A DNA stretch of 49,089 nucleotides from Stutzerimonas stutzeri (lineage in GTDB: Bacteria; Pseudomonadota; Gammaproteobacteria; Pseudomonadales; Pseudomonadaceae). The notes under the pieces are model-generated. The model ran no database searches. It was given only the letters and a program-made list of their open reading frames with translations, and had not been told where the DNA came from. Below, one piece after another: positions 16,046 to 26,316 of the stretch. Every line of letters begins with the position of its first letter. The first letter of the stretch is position 1. The stretch spans positions 1 to 49,089 of the forward strand of contig NZ_JAMOII010000026.1 of the NCBI RefSeq assembly GCF_024448985.1, in the 5' to 3' direction. The position numbers were made by a program, and so were the translations under genes.

Positions 16046-17431
16046 TTATTCACTTAGACGCCAGGTCGTGCCGCCCTTGCCGTCTTCCAACACCACGCCC
16101 ATGGCCGTCAACTGATCGCGAATACGGTCCGATTCGGCCCAGTTCTTCTCGGCGCGGGCGTTCAATCGTGCGGCGATCAGGGCATCCACCTCGGCCGCGT
16201 CGACCTTGCCGGCGGCACCAGCCTGCAGGAAAGCCTCAGGCTCGAGTTGCAGCACACCGAGTACGGAGGCCAGTTCCCGAAGGCGCGCTGCCAGAGAAGC
16301 GGCGGATTGCAAATCCGTGTCACGCAGGCGGTTGACCTCACGAATCATCTCGAACAGCACAGAGCAGGCTTCCGGTGAGTTGAAGTCATCGTCCATCGCA
16401 GCGCCGAAGCGCTCGACGAACGCCTCGCCACCCGCGGGTGTTGCCTCGGGCAAGCCTTTCAGGCCGTTATAAAACCGCTCCAGCGCGCCCTTGGCTTCCT
16501 TAAGGCTGTCTTCTGAATAGTTGATTGGGCTGCGGTAGTGGCTGGAAACCAACAAATAGCGCACCACTTCCGGCTGATACTTCTCCAGCACTTCGCGAAT
16601 GGTGAAAAAGTTACCCAGAGACTTGGACATTTTCTCGCCATCGACGCGCACCGCACCGGCATGCATCCAGGCGTTGGCGTACGGCTTGCCGGTTGCCGCT
16701 TCGCTCTGGGCGATCTCATTTTCGTGATGCGGGAACACCAGATCGGGGCCGCCACCGTGGATGTCGAAGGTTTCGCCCAGGCAACAGGTGGACATGACCG
16801 AGCACTCGATATGCCAGCCCGGACGCCCTGCTCCCCAAGGCGATTCCCAGCTCGGCTCGCCCGGCTTGGCGGCCTTCCAGAGCACGAAGTCCAGCGGATC
16901 TTCCTTGGCCTCGTCGACCTCGATGCGTGCACCGATCTTGAGATCTTCGATCCTGCGTCGCGACAGCTTGCCGTAACCGACGAACTTACCGACCCGATAG
17001 TAGACATCGCCATTACCTGGCGCGTAGGCGAAGCCCTTGTCGATTAGGGTCTGGATCATGCCGTGCATGCCGGCGATGTGCTCGGTGGCGCGCGGCTCAA
17101 GATCGGGGCGCAGCACATTGAGCCGAGCCTCGTCCTCATGCATCGCGGCGATCATACGACCGGTCAGCGCCTCGAAGCTTTCACCATTTTCCTGAGCGCG
17201 ACGGATGATCTTGTCGTCGATATCGGTGATGTTGCGCACGTAGGTCAGCTCGTAACCGCGCTGGCGTAACCAACGCGAGACCACGTCGAAGGCCACCATT
17301 ACCCGCGCATGGCCGATGTGACAGAAGTCATAGACCGTCATACCACAGACGTACATGCGCACCTGGTTATCGATCAGCGGTTTGAGCGGTTCCTTGGCCT
17401 TTGTCAGCGTGTTGTAGATCGACAGCCCCAT
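16046..17431 (-). CDS. cysS: Cysteinyl-tRNA synthetase
   Basis: A class I synthetase of 461 residues charging tRNA-Cys. Motifs: [18 protein letters not shown] with the first zinc cysteine and the HIGH signature; WHIECSVMS and a [10 protein letters not shown] segment with further zinc ligands; and [10 protein letters not shown] for the KMSKS loop near 267. The start is one of two adjacent ATGs (17434 or 17431). I take the second, which overlaps the glnS stop as TGATG and is better spaced from GGGGG. It follows glnS in one transcript. Confidence 0.97.
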   Translation of the reverse strand: MGLSIYNTLTKAKEPLKPLIDNQVRMYVCGMTVYDFCHIGHARVMVAFDVVSRWLRQRGYELTYVRNITDIDDKIIRRAQENGESFEALTGRMIAAMHEDEARLNVLRPDLEPRATEHIAGMHGMIQTLIDKGFAYAPGNGDVYYRVGKFVGYGKLSRRRIEDLKIGARIEVDEAKEDPLDFVLWKAAKPGEPSWESPWGAGRPGWHIECSVMSTCCLGETFDIHGGGPDLVFPHHENEIAQSEAATGKPYANAWMHAGAVRVDGEKMSKSLGNFFTIREVLEKYQPEVVRYLLVSSHYRSPINYSEDSLKEAKGALERFYNGLKGLPEATPAGGEAFVERFGAAMDDDFNSPEACSVLFEMIREVNRLRDTDLQSAASLAARLRELASVLGVLQLEPEAFLQAGAAGKVDAAEVDALIAARLNARAEKNWAESDRIRDQLTAMGVVLEDGKGGTTWRLSE

Positions 17432-19098
17432 CATTGCCCCCAGGAATCACGCAGGGTGACGGTTCGATTGAACACCGGCTTGCCGGGCTGCGAATCTTTG
17501 AGGTCGGCGACGAAGTAGCCTTCGCGCTCGAACTGGAAGCGCTCCTCTGGTTGTGCGTTGGCCAGGGACGGCTCGGCGCGGCAGCCGGTGAGCACCACCA
17601 GCGACTCGGGGTTGATGTTGTCGAGAAAGCTGCCGCCCTCGTTCGACTTCTCTGGATTGGCGGAGCGGAACAGGCGGTCGTACAGCCGCACCTCGCACTC
17701 GACGCTCTCGGCAGCCGGGACCCAGTGAATCACGCCCTTGACCTTGCGGCCTTCCGGATTCTTGCCGAGGGTGTTTTCGTCGTACGAGCAACGCAGCTCG
17801 ACGATATTGCCCTGCTCATCCTTCACCGCCTCATCGGCACGAATTACGTAACTGCCGCGCAGACGCACCTCGCCACCAGGAATCAGGCGCTTGAAGCCGG
17901 CCGGCGGGACTTCTTCGAAGTCGCCGGCATCGATATAGATTTCGCGGGAGAACGGCAGCACGCGCACGCCCATGTCCTGCTTGGGATGGCGCGGCAGTTC
18001 CAGGTTCTCGACCTGGCCTTCTGGATAGTTAGTGATCACTACCTTGAGCGGCTTGAGCACACACATCGCACGCGCCGCGTTGGCATCGAGGTCTTCACGG
18101 ATGGCGAATTCCAGCATACCGATGTCCACCACGCCGCCAGCGCGATTCACGCCGATCATGTCGCAGAAGTTACGGATCGAGGCCGGCGTATAGCCGCGGC
18201 GACGAAAGCCCGACAGGGTCGACATACGCGGATCGTCCCAGCCACTCACGTGCTTCTCGTCGACCAACTGCTTGAGCTTGCGCTTGCTGGTGATGGTGTA
18301 GTTCAGGTTGAGACGGGCAAATTCGTACTGACGCGGCTTGGCCGGCACCGGCAGTTGTTCCAGGAACCATTCGTAGAGCGGACGATGGTCCTCGAACTCC
18401 AGGGTGCAGATCGAATGAGTGATGCCCTCGATGGCATCCGACTGGCCATGGGTGAAGTCATAGCTGGGGTAGATGCACCATTTATCACCGGTCTGGTGAT
18501 GATGGGCGTGACGGATGCGATAGAGAATCGGGTCACGCAGGTTCATGTTCGGCGAAGCCATATCAATCTTGGCACGCAGCGCCTTGGCACCGTCTGGGAA
18601 CTCACCAGCTTTCATTCGAGCGAACAGATCGAGGTTCTCTTCGACGCTGCGCTCACGGAACGGGCTGTTCTTACCCGGTTCGGTCAGGCTGCCGCGGTAT
18701 TCGCGCGCCTCTTCGGGCGACAAGTCGCAGACGTAGGCCTTGCCCGCCTCGATCAGGTGAATGGCCCAGGCGTGCAGCTGGTCGAAGTATTCGGAGGCAT
18801 AGCGCTCTTCGCCGGCCCACTGGAAGCCCAGCCACTGCACGTCGCTCTTGATCGCGTCGATGTATTCCTGGTCTTCCTTGGCCGGGTTGGTGTCGTCGAA
18901 ACGCAAGTTGCAGACGCCACCGAATTCCTGAGCCAGACCGAAGTTCAGGCAGATCGACTTGGCATGGCCAATGTGCAAATAGCCGTTGGGCTCGGGCGGA
19001 AAGCGCGTGACGATGCGGGCGTGCTTGCCCGAGTCCAGGTCGGCCTGGACGATCGGGCGGAGAAAATTGGTGGCGGCGGTAGTCTCAGGCTTGCTCAT
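17431..19098 (-). CDS. glnS: Glutaminyl-tRNA synthetase
   Basis: A class I synthetase of 555 residues. [22 protein letters not shown] near residue 33 holds the HIGH motif, [27 protein letters not shown] follows, and [25 protein letters not shown] near 270 holds the KMSKS-equivalent loop. The C-terminal half is the beta-barrel anticodon domain. The N-terminal start [16 protein letters not shown] is typical. It is first of the glnS-cysS pair, divergent from ppiB. Confidence 0.97.
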   Translation of the reverse strand: MSKPETTAATNFLRPIVQADLDSGKHARIVTRFPPEPNGYLHIGHAKSICLNFGLAQEFGGVCNLRFDDTNPAKEDQEYIDAIKSDVQWLGFQWAGEERYASEYFDQLHAWAIHLIEAGKAYVCDLSPEEAREYRGSLTEPGKNSPFRERSVEENLDLFARMKAGEFPDGAKALRAKIDMASPNMNLRDPILYRIRHAHHHQTGDKWCIYPSYDFTHGQSDAIEGITHSICTLEFEDHRPLYEWFLEQLPVPAKPRQYEFARLNLNYTITSKRKLKQLVDEKHVSGWDDPRMSTLSGFRRRGYTPASIRNFCDMIGVNRAGGVVDIGMLEFAIREDLDANAARAMCVLKPLKVVITNYPEGQVENLELPRHPKQDMGVRVLPFSREIYIDAGDFEEVPPAGFKRLIPGGEVRLRGSYVIRADEAVKDEQGNIVELRCSYDENTLGKNPEGRKVKGVIHWVPAAESVECEVRLYDRLFRSANPEKSNEGGSFLDNINPESLVVLTGCRAEPSLANAQPEERFQFEREGYFVADLKDSQPGKPVFNRTVTLRDSWGQ

Positions 19099-19289
19099 GG
19101 TGTCCTTAACGATCTGCGAGTGCGCGGCTCAGGGTAGGCCGGCCAAATCAAAGCGCTTATCATAGCGGACCCGTCAACCCCCTGACAGAGCAAAGCGCCC
19201 GCCGTATTGCTCTGCAGCAGCGGTTCATTTCCATTGCCGCGCCGCCCTGCTATCGCGACGCGGTTTTCCTCTCCATAAGGATTGCTCCG

Positions 19290-19784
19290 ATGATCAAGCT
19301 CCACACCAACCACGGCGTCATCACCGTCAAGCTGTACGAAGATAAAGCCCCGGAAACCACAGCCAACTTCAAGGAATACGTGAAGAGCGGTCACTACGAC
19401 GGCACCATTTTCCATCGGGTCATTAGCAACTTCATGATCCAGGGCGGCGGCTTCGAGCCGGGTATGAAGCAGAAAGCTACCCGCGCGCAGATCAAGAACG
19501 AAGCCAACAACGGGCTCTCCAACAAGGTCGGCACATTGGCCATGGCGCGCACCATGGAGCCGCATTCGGCGTCCGCGCAGTTCTTCATCAACGTCAAGGA
19601 CAACGACTTCCTGGATCACACCGCACCGACCGTGCAGGGCTGGGGCTACGCGGTGTTTGGCGAAGTGGTCGAAGGCATGGACGTGGTTGAAAAGATCAAG
19701 GGAGTTTCCACCACCATGAAGTCGGGCCATCAGGACGTTCCGGTAGAAGACGTGGTCATCGAGAAAGCCGAGATCGTCGAGTAA
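19290..19784 (+). CDS. ppiB: Cyclophilin-type peptidyl-prolyl isomerase B
   Basis: A 164-residue cytosolic cyclophilin without a signal peptide. Active-site pattern: [19 protein letters not shown] (catalytic Arg, Phe and Gln), [21 protein letters not shown] and [17 protein letters not shown] precedes ATG 19290. lpxH follows after six bases, so the two are co-transcribed and probably translationally coupled. Confidence 0.96.
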   Translation: MIKLHTNHGVITVKLYEDKAPETTANFKEYVKSGHYDGTIFHRVISNFMIQGGGFEPGMKQKATRAQIKNEANNGLSNKVGTLAMARTMEPHSASAQFFINVKDNDFLDHTAPTVQGWGYAVFGEVVEGMDVVEKIKGVSTTMKSGHQDVPVEDVVIEKAEIVE

Positions 19785-19790
19785 GCCTCG

Positions 19791-20513
19791 TTGATTCTGC
19801 TGATTTCCGATCTGCACCTTGAAGAACAACGCCCGGACATTACCCGGGCGTTTCTTCGTTTTCTAGAGACTCGTGCCGTCCATGCCGAGGCGCTCTATAT
19901 CCTCGGAGATTTCTTCGAAGTCTGGGTCGGCGACGACGGCATGACGTCCTTCCAGCATGAAATCGCCGCTGCCCTACGCGTCCTGAGCGAAAGCGGGACG
20001 CGCATCTATCTCATGCACGGCAACCGTGATTTCATGATTGGCAAGGCGTTCTGTCGCGAGGCGGGCTGCACATTGCTACCTGATCCGCACATTGCTGAGC
20101 TCAGCGGCCAACGGGTCTTGCTGATGCACGGTGACACGCTCTGTACGCGCGATGAGGGCTACATGCGTCTACGGCGGTGGCTGCGTAACCCCGTCAGTCT
20201 GTTCGTCCTTCACCACTTGCCGCTCGCCAAACGCCAGAAACTGGCGCAGAAACTGCGATCAAGCAGCAAGGAAGAGACGCGCATGAAAGCCAGCGACATC
20301 GTCGACGTCACGCCTGACGCTGTCGTCGATGTCATGCAGCGTCATCACGTCCGGACCTTGATCCATGGCCATACTCACCGCCCTTCCAGCCACACGCTGC
20401 AGGTCGCCGGTCAGCCTGCGCAGCGCATCGTACTGGGCGATTGGGATCGCCAAGGGTGGGCCCTGCAGATCGATGAATCAGGCTTTCATCAGGCGCCGTT
20501 CGAATTGAGCTGA
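19791..20513 (+). CDS. lpxH: UDP-2,3-diacylglucosamine diphosphatase
   Basis: LpxH hydrolyses UDP-2,3-diacylglucosamine to lipid X in lipid A synthesis at the inner membrane. The 240-residue metallophosphoesterase has the full metal site: SDLHLEE (6-12), [11 protein letters not shown] near 40-50, HGNRDFM near 77, LMHGDTLCT near 112, and HGHTHRP near 195. The start is a TTG at 19791: the ppiB stop TAA is in the same frame nine bases upstream and no ATG or GTG lies between. The protein therefore begins (M)ILLISDLHL, one or two residues shorter than usual. A rare TTG start suggests coupling to ppiB. Confidence 0.95.
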   Translation: MILLISDLHLEEQRPDITRAFLRFLETRAVHAEALYILGDFFEVWVGDDGMTSFQHEIAAALRVLSESGTRIYLMHGNRDFMIGKAFCREAGCTLLPDPHIAELSGQRVLLMHGDTLCTRDEGYMRLRRWLRNPVSLFVLHHLPLAKRQKLAQKLRSSSKEETRMKASDIVDVTPDAVVDVMQRHHVRTLIHGHTHRPSSHTLQVAGQPAQRIVLGDWDRQGWALQIDESGFHQAPFELS

Positions 20514-20518
20514 GCGGC

Positions 20519-21124
20519 TCAGGCAGCCGCCGGAACGCCGCTATGGAAGCGAAATTCGCTGTCGGGGCTTTCAATCAATTCCCGCTCACGCGCCCGCACC
20601 CGCACGATGGTCGCGTCGATATCGGCAGCGTCTCCGTACAGATAAGCCAGCTTTAGATAATCCTGAAAATGCCGCGCTTCGGACTTGAGCAAGCCGTGAT
20701 AGAACTTGCCGAGCTCCTCATCGAGATGCGGCACCAGCATTGCGAAACGCTCGCAGGAGCGGGCTTCGATGAACGCCCCGATCACCAGCGTATCGGTTAG
20801 TCGATAGGGCTCGTGATTGCGCACCAACTCCCGCAGACCCGCCGCATAGCGTGACGAGCCGATATTTCGCAGGGCGATGTCACGCTTGCGAATGATCGAA
20901 AGCACCTGCTCGAAGTGCCGCAGCTCTTCCCTGGCCAGACGCGACATCTTGTTCTGCAGATCCGGCTTGTCGACGTACCGGAACATAAGCTGGAAAGCGG
21001 CACCGGCAGCCTTCTTCTCGCAGTTGCCGTGATCGATCAGCATCACGTCCTGGTTCTGCAGCGCAACCTCGACCCAGGCAGCGGGCGTGGCACAACCAAG
21101 AAATTCATTCAATTCGGGGAGCAT
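20519..21124 (-). CDS. miaE: tRNA 2-methylthio-N6-isopentenyladenosine-37 hydroxylase
   Basis: A 201-residue non-heme di-iron oxygenase that hydroxylates the isopentenyl group of ms2i6A37 in tRNA. It has the ferritin-like four-helix pattern with iron ligands in AREELRHFEQV, IEARSCERF and SEARHFQDYL. DHGNCEKKAAGAAFQLMFRY near 32-51 is typical. It is convergent with lpxH (stops five bases apart) and divergent from the stress-protein gene. Confidence 0.9.
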   Translation of the reverse strand: MLPELNEFLGCATPAAWVEVALQNQDVMLIDHGNCEKKAAGAAFQLMFRYVDKPDLQNKMSRLAREELRHFEQVLSIIRKRDIALRNIGSSRYAAGLRELVRNHEPYRLTDTLVIGAFIEARSCERFAMLVPHLDEELGKFYHGLLKSEARHFQDYLKLAYLYGDAADIDATIVRVRARERELIESPDSEFRFHSGVPAAA

Positions 21125-21227
21125 GGGGAGGTCTTGGTATTCGCGAAGTAATGGAATGCAGCGATCGACGTCAGCGCCGCCATCAGCGGCGCATTATACG
21201 AGGCCCACGCCGGACAGCCAGCGTCGC

Positions 21228-21269
21228 TTGATGTGGATCAGTAGCTGGCACGCTTGCATTGTCTATAGT
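21228..21269 (+). promoter_or_regulatory. ANR/FNR-dependent class II promoter of the stress-protein gene
   Basis: The box TTGAT-GTGG-ATCAG (21228-21241) differs from TTGAT-N4-ATCAA at one base. A -10 hexamer TATAGT lies at 21264-21269, and the predicted start near 21276 places the box centre at -41.5, the standard FNR class II position. The downstream gene is a universal stress protein, a common ANR target in Pseudomonas. Confidence 0.8.
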
Positions 21270-21301
21270 GAATTCATTTGTTATTGGAAACGGAGCCGAT
21301 C

Positions 21302-22165
21302 ATGCAAGCCATACGCCGTATCCTCGTAATAATTGACCCGAAACTTCCTGGAAACCTGGCTTTGAAACGGGCTCGCCTCATTTCCAGCGTCACTCAATCG
21401 GAGCTGCATCTGCTCGTTTGCGACACCCGGCAGGATCACAGCGCCTACCTCGCCGAAATCCGCGCAGAACTGGAGGAGCAAGGGCACACCGTCACCACGC
21501 AGCAAGCCTGGCATGACAACCTGCATCACACGATCGTCACGGTTCAACAAGCCGAGGGCTGCGGCCTGGTGATCAAGCAGCACGTGGCCGACAACCCGTT
21601 GAAGCGCGCCTTGATGACGCCCGATGATTGGAAGCTGCTGCGCTATTGCCCCTGCCCCGTACTGATGGTCAAAACCGAGGCGCCCTGGACTGGCGGCAAC
21701 ATTCTCGCCGCGGTGGACGTCGGTAACGCCGACATCGAACACCGCACGTTGCACTCAAGCATCATCAATCATGGTTACCAGATCGCCGCGCTTGCCGACG
21801 GTAATTTGCATGTCATCAGCGCCCATCCTTCGCCGATGCTGTCGGCAGCCGATCCGGCATTTCAACTGAAAGAAACTATCGAGGCGCGCTATCGCAGCGC
21901 TTGCAAGCAATTCCAGGCCGACTACGGCATCCCCGATGGGCAGCTGCATATCGAGGAAGGCCCTGCGGATGCGCTGATCCCACGCGTCTGCCATCAACTT
22001 CAGGCCGTCGTGACGGTCATCGGCACGGTAGCCCGCACCGGTTTTTCCGGCGCGTTGATGGGCAATACCGCCGAGGTGGTACTCGATACGTTGGAAAGCG
22101 ACGTACTGGTTCTCAAGCCGGAAGACATCATTGGCCACCTCGAGGAGCTGGTAGCCCGCCGCTAG
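21302..22165 (+). CDS. Tandem universal stress protein (UspE-like)
   Basis: A 287-residue cytosolic protein made of two Usp domains, about 1-145 and 150-287. The first starts AIRRILVIIDPKLPGNLALKRA and ends CPCPVLMVK. The second ends with GTVARTGFSGALMGNTAEVVLDTLESDVLVLKPED, the ATP-binding G-2x-G-9x-G(S/T/N) pattern. The first domain lacks it. I chose ATG 21302 because GGAG lies six bases upstream. Together with the ANR-type promoter this points to induction under oxygen limitation. Confidence 0.9.
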   Translation: MQAIRRILVIIDPKLPGNLALKRARLISSVTQSELHLLVCDTRQDHSAYLAEIRAELEEQGHTVTTQQAWHDNLHHTIVTVQQAEGCGLVIKQHVADNPLKRALMTPDDWKLLRYCPCPVLMVKTEAPWTGGNILAAVDVGNADIEHRTLHSSIINHGYQIAALADGNLHVISAHPSPMLSAADPAFQLKETIEARYRSACKQFQADYGIPDGQLHIEEGPADALIPRVCHQLQAVVTVIGTVARTGFSGALMGNTAEVVLDTLESDVLVLKPEDIIGHLEELVARR

Positions 22166-22203
22166 TTCAAACTCGTCGGCCGCCTTTGGATGAAGGCAGA
22201 ATC

Positions 22204-22671
22204 TCACTCACCCGTATCGCTGAGGAACCGAGGCGCGATATAGCGCTGGTAATGCGCCTCGGAGAGCAGAAAAAACTCCCGATCGATGGCGTCGCGAAGC
22301 TCCGGAAGAGACCACTCGCGAAACTCCGGCAATAACACGACGCCATAAGCATCGAGCTGCTGAATAACCCGCGCGCCTCGAGCAATCAGCTGATAAGCCC
22401 AACAATACGGTGACTGCTCCGCGACGAAGCGGATCTGCCGGCTTTCCAGCTGGCGGCGCAGTAAATCGGCATCGAAGATTTCAAGCTTGGCGGCCATCAC
22501 TTGCGCCAGGAGCAGCTCCAAACGCCGCCAGACGGAGCGCTTGCTCTCCTCGTCATAGGCATTCCAACTCACCACCTCATGGTGGAAGCGCTTGCAGCCA
22601 CGGCAGACGAGATCCCCATAAACAGTGGAACAGAGGCCCACACAAGGGGTTTTAATGCGCTGGTTGGACAT
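22204..22671 (-). CDS. DUF1289 domain protein
   Basis: With ATG 22671 the protein has 155 residues and begins MSNQRIKTPCVGLCST. The N-terminal 60 residues form the DUF1289 domain, recognised by four cysteines (PCVGLC, LVCRGCKRFHHEVVSW) that probably bind metal. A longer helical part follows with no family I know. DUF1289 proteins have no proven function. The gene stands alone between the stress protein and acnB. Confidence 0.85.
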   Translation of the reverse strand: MSNQRIKTPCVGLCSTVYGDLVCRGCKRFHHEVVSWNAYDEESKRSVWRRLELLLAQVMAAKLEIFDADLLRRQLESRQIRFVAEQSPYCWAYQLIARGARVIQQLDAYGVVLLPEFREWSLPELRDAIDREFFLLSEAHYQRYIAPRFLSDTGE

Positions 22672-22847
22672 AGCGAGGGTGAGTCGATGAACAGCGCCGC
22701 ATCTTAGACTTTTGTCCAAGCCAGGTCACGAATGAATCCACTGCAGCGCCTCTTTTCTGGCCGCGCACCCCGCGCCGCCCGGCGTTCCAGCAGGCTTTCG
22801 CGAACGCTCGACAGAACCCTCGATATCCGGGCGCCATGGCGTTTCAC

Positions 22848-22876
22848 TTAACTTTACGGGCCCTTTCCAGTAGAAT
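22848..22876 (+). promoter_or_regulatory. Probable sigma-70 promoter of acnB
   Basis: A -35 TTAACT (22848-22853), a 17-base spacer and a -10 TAGAAT (22871-22876) predict a start near 22883. This gives acnB a leader of about 190 bases, which contains the structures listed next. Confidence 0.55.
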
Positions 22877-22881
22877 CGCTC

Positions 22882-23023
22882 CGCCGTTTTCGGCGCCACA
22901 ATCCGTACGAAGCTGTTTTCAAAGCGTCACGAGCACAGTTGAACCGGTCATCCGCCGGGTGCGCAGATCCCTCTCTCCTGCGCACCCGTCACGCCGCCGG
23001 CGTAAAACTTTGAAAACAGCTTC
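22882..23023 (+). promoter_or_regulatory. Structured 5' leader of acnB (nested inverted repeats)
   Basis: Three hairpins can be drawn by eye. The first is CGCCG-TTTT-CGGCG at 22882-22895. The second is a perfect 16-bp outer stem, GAAGCTGTTTTCAAAG (22909-22924) with CTTTGAAAACAGCTTC (23008-23023). Inside it lies a perfect 10-bp stem GGGTGCGCAG (22957-22966) / CTGCGCACCC (22978-22987). The outer stem ends 51 bases before the acnB start codon. Such long perfect complementarity across 83 bases is unlikely by chance and suggests an mRNA control element or a small RNA. No known riboswitch class was recognised. Confidence 0.6.
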
Positions 23024-23074
23024 CGGATGCGCGTCCCGAGACACCCAAGGGACCAATGATGAGGGTATATAACT

Positions 23075-25684
23075 GTGCTTGAAGCCTATCGCAAACACGT
23101 AGAAGAGCGTGCCGCCCAGGGCGTCGTGCCCCAGCCGCTGAACGCCGAGCAGACCGCAGGCCTGGTCGAACTTCTGAAAAACCCGCCAGCCGGCGAAGAA
23201 CAATTCCTCCTCGATCTGATCACCAACCGCGTCCCCGCGGGCGTAGACGAAGCCGCCTACGTCAAGGCCGGCTTTCTCGCTGCCATCGCCAAGGGCGAAG
23301 CCACCTCTCCGTTGATCAGCAAGCAGCACGCCGTCGAGCTGCTGGGCACCATGCAGGGCGGCTACAACATCGTCACGCTGGTCGACCTACTGGACAACCC
23401 AGAACTGTCCGACACCACCGCCGCGCAACTGAAGCACACCCTGCTGATGTTCGATGCCTTCCATGACGTGGCCGAGAAAGCCAAGGCCGGCAATGCCAAC
23501 GCCAAAGCCGTCATGCAGTCTTGGGCCGAGGGCGAGTGGTTCAAGAACCGCGCCCCGCTTGCCGAAAAGATTTCCCTCACCGTATTCAAGGTGACTGGCG
23601 AAACCAACACCGATGACCTGTCCCCTGCGCCTGACGCCTGGTCGCGCCCGGATATTCCGCTGCACGCGCTGGCCATGCTGAAAATGGCTCGCGACGGAAT
23701 CAACCCCGACGTTCCTGGTTCGGTTGGCCCGCTCAAGCAGATGGAAGAGCTGAAGACCAAAGGCTTCCCGGTCGCCTATGTCGGCGACGTAGTGGGCACC
23801 GGCTCCTCGCGCAAATCGGCCACCAACTCGGTGCTATGGTTCTTCGGCGACGACATTCCGAACGTACCGAACAAGCGTGCCGGTGGTTTCTGTTTCGGCA
23901 CCAAGATCGCGCCCATCTTCTACAACACGATGGAAGACGCCGGCGCCCTGCCGATCGAGTTCGATTGCTCCGACCTGGCCATGGGCGACGTGATCGACGT
24001 CTATCCGTACAAAGGTGAAGTTCGCCGCCACGATAGCGATGAGCTGGTCACCACATTCGAGCTGAAAACCGACGTCCTGCTCGACGAAGTTCGTGCTGGC
24101 GGTCGTATTCCGCTGATCATCGGCCGTGGCCTGACCGAAAAAGCCCGCGCCGAACTGGGCATGGGTCCATCGGATCTGTTCAAGAAGCCGGAAGCCCCCG
24201 CCGAGAGCAGCAAGGGTTTCACCCTCGCGCAGAAGATGGTTGGCCGCGCCTGCGGTCTGCCGGAAGGCAAAGGCGTCCGTCCGGGCACCTACTGCGAACC
24301 GAAGATGACTACCGTCGGCTCTCAGGACACCACCGGCCCGATGACTCGCGACGAGCTGAAAGACCTGGCTTGCCTGGGCTTCTCGGCCGATCTGGTGATG
24401 CAGTCCTTCTGCCACACTGCCGCTTATCCAAAGCCGATCGACGTCACCACCCATCACACCCTGCCGGACTTCATCATGACCCGCGGCGGTGTTTCCCTGC
24501 GTCCGGGTGACGGCATCATCCACAGCTGGCTGAACCGCATGCTGCTGCCGGATACCGTAGGTACCGGTGGTGACTCGCACACCCGCTTCCCGATGGGCAT
24601 TTCCTTCCCGGCCGGCTCCGGCCTGGTCGCGTTCGCCGCTGCCACCGGCGTCATGCCGCTGGATATGCCGGAATCGGTCCTGGTTCGCTTCAAGGGCAAG
24701 ATGCAGCCTGGCATCACCCTGCGCGATCTGGTTCACGCCATCCCCTACTACGCGATTCAGAAAGGCCTGCTGACCGTCGAGAAGAAGGGCAAGAAGAACA
24801 TTTTCTCTGGCCGCATCCTCGAAATCGAAGGCCTGAACGATCTGACCGTCGAGCAAGCGTTCGAGCTGTCCGACGCCTCCGCCGAGCGCTCCGCCGCTGG
24901 TTGCACCATCAAGCTGCCGGAAGCCGCGATCGCTGAGTACCTGCAGTCCAACATCACCCTGCTGCGCTGGATGATCAGCGAAGGTTACGGCGATGCGCGT
25001 ACTCTGGAGCGCCGCGCTCAGGCAATGGAAGCCTGGCTGGCCAAGCCGGAGCTGTTGGCTGCCGATGCTGACGCTGAATACGCTGAAGTTATCGAAATCG
25101 ATCTGTCCGAAGTCACCGAGCCGGTTCTCTGCGCTCCGAACGACCCGGACGATGCCCGCCTGCTCTCCAGCGTACAGGGCGAGAAGATCGATGAAGTGTT
25201 CATCGGTTCGTGCATGACCAACATCGGCCACTTCCGCGCTGCCGGCAAGCTGCTGGACAAGGTCGAAGGCTCGCTGCCGACTCGTCTGTGGCTGTCGCCG
25301 CCGACCAAGATGGACCAGCATCAGCTGACCGAGGAAGGCTACTACGGCATCTACGGCCGCGCCGGTGCGCGTCTGGAAATGCCGGGCTGCTCGCTGTGCA
25401 TGGGCAACCAGGCACGGGTAGAAACCGGCTCGACGGTGGTCTCCACCTCGACTCGTAACTTCCCCAACCGTCTGGGCGATGCGACCAACGTGTACCTGGC
25501 CTCTGCCGAACTGGCAGCGGTCGCATCGATTCTCGGTCGCCTGCCGTCTGTCGAGGAGTACATGGTCTACGCGGCGCAGATCGACACCATGGCAGCGGAC
25601 GTCTATCGCTACCTGAGCTTCGATCAGATCGCTGAGTTCCGCGAGTCTGCGGCCAAGGCGAAGATCGACGTGGTCGCCGTCTAA
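23075..25684 (+). CDS. acnB: Aconitate hydratase B
   Basis: An 869-residue [4Fe-4S] enzyme of the TCA cycle interconverting citrate and isocitrate, also able to act on 2-methyl-cis-aconitate. The start is GTG ([16 protein letters not shown]), the usual AcnB N-terminus. Order is that of AcnB: HEAT-like domain 1 (1-155), swivel domain (155-380, [19 protein letters not shown]), then the Fe-S catalytic domains with the cysteine ligands in [16 protein letters not shown] (C709 region) and [13 protein letters not shown] (two cysteines near 768-771). The N-terminal domains are known in other bacteria to allow mRNA binding when the cluster is lost, which is relevant to the structured leader upstream. 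Confidence 0.97.
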   Translation: MLEAYRKHVEERAAQGVVPQPLNAEQTAGLVELLKNPPAGEEQFLLDLITNRVPAGVDEAAYVKAGFLAAIAKGEATSPLISKQHAVELLGTMQGGYNIVTLVDLLDNPELSDTTAAQLKHTLLMFDAFHDVAEKAKAGNANAKAVMQSWAEGEWFKNRAPLAEKISLTVFKVTGETNTDDLSPAPDAWSRPDIPLHALAMLKMARDGINPDVPGSVGPLKQMEELKTKGFPVAYVGDVVGTGSSRKSATNSVLWFFGDDIPNVPNKRAGGFCFGTKIAPIFYNTMEDAGALPIEFDCSDLAMGDVIDVYPYKGEVRRHDSDELVTTFELKTDVLLDEVRAGGRIPLIIGRGLTEKARAELGMGPSDLFKKPEAPAESSKGFTLAQKMVGRACGLPEGKGVRPGTYCEPKMTTVGSQDTTGPMTRDELKDLACLGFSADLVMQSFCHTAAYPKPIDVTTHHTLPDFIMTRGGVSLRPGDGIIHSWLNRMLLPDTVGTGGDSHTRFPMGISFPAGSGLVAFAAATGVMPLDMPESVLVRFKGKMQPGITLRDLVHAIPYYAIQKGLLTVEKKGKKNIFSGRILEIEGLNDLTVEQAFELSDASAERSAAGCTIKLPEAAIAEYLQSNITLLRWMISEGYGDARTLERRAQAMEAWLAKPELLAADADAEYAEVIEIDLSEVTEPVLCAPNDPDDARLLSSVQGEKIDEVFIGSCMTNIGHFRAAGKLLDKVEGSLPTRLWLSPPTKMDQHQLTEEGYYGIYGRAGARLEMPGCSLCMGNQARVETGSTVVSTSTRNFPNRLGDATNVYLASAELAAVASILGRLPSVEEYMVYAAQIDTMAADVYRYLSFDQIAEFRESAAKAKIDVVAV

Positions 25685-25764
25685 CGCTGTAGGTAACCAA
25701 GAAAAGCCCGCCTCGGCCAAATGCTGTTTCACTCACGCATTAGCCTAGCCGGGCTCTCCGGAAG

Positions 25765-25799
25765 ATCCGATGCCAAGCGTTTGGCATCGGATTTTTTTA
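25765..25799 (+). terminator. Terminator of acnB
   Basis: A perfect 12-bp stem ATCCGATGCCAA / TTGGCATCGGAT with loop GCGT is followed by seven T. It lies about 80 bases past the acnB stop. Confidence 0.92.
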
Positions 25800-26316
25800 T
25801 GCCTCCCAAACGGCAACTGCCCGTTGCCCGATCTGGAAAAATCGAATGCTTTAGCTGGGGGTGCTGGTGCTGGGCATGGCTTCGCTTTTTAGCGGACCTG
25901 TTCAGGTAGCGACGCGCTTGAATATATATGCGGAGAATGGCATCGGGATCATTTGCCAGCTAAAAGTGGCATTTCTAAAGACCGCAAGCGTCTTGCGTCA
26001 CGATCGCCGGGATGGCTCTGCACTTAGAGAGTATGACGGCGATGTCTGCTAGGGTACGCAGGCCTTCCTGCATCGCAGACTGGCTACTGAGCCTGACTAG
26101 CGCAGGCGAGACCGGCACGGCCTGATTCCGGCTCGACGAAACCTTGTCAGCGAGAGGGGATTCGCTACGGCTAGCGGTTTGCTGACGAGAATTGGAAGGC
26201 TGTTTGGTTTCGCCGCCCACGATCCTCAAGACCGGAACGGTGAGTTCTCAAGACCTGTCCGCTGAGCCGTAACGCCGCTCCACTTAAGCGAACGACATTA
26301 CGACCGGACGCTCAGC
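25800..26316. other. Gene-free stretch between acnB and rraA
   Basis: No gene is supported over about 515 bases. A minus-strand frame with a TTG start (26229 to 25975, 84 residues; serine-rich start, then a helical MQEGLRTLADIAVIL) is the only weak candidate. It has no clear ribosome site and no recognised family. No tRNA, repeat or insertion sequence was seen. Confidence 0.4.

Noticed and set aside
17401-19137. 578-codon plus-strand frame opposite glnS
   Set aside because: Antisense shadow; glnS and cysS carry all expected synthetase motifs on the other strand.
23834-25732. 632-codon open frame on the minus strand opposite acnB
   Set aside because: Antisense shadow of aconitase B; no recognisable motif or ribosome site.
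25975-26229. 84-codon minus-strand frame in the acnB-rraA gap
   Set aside because: It starts with TTG, has no ribosome site and shows no family resemblance; kept only as a remark in the gap entry.
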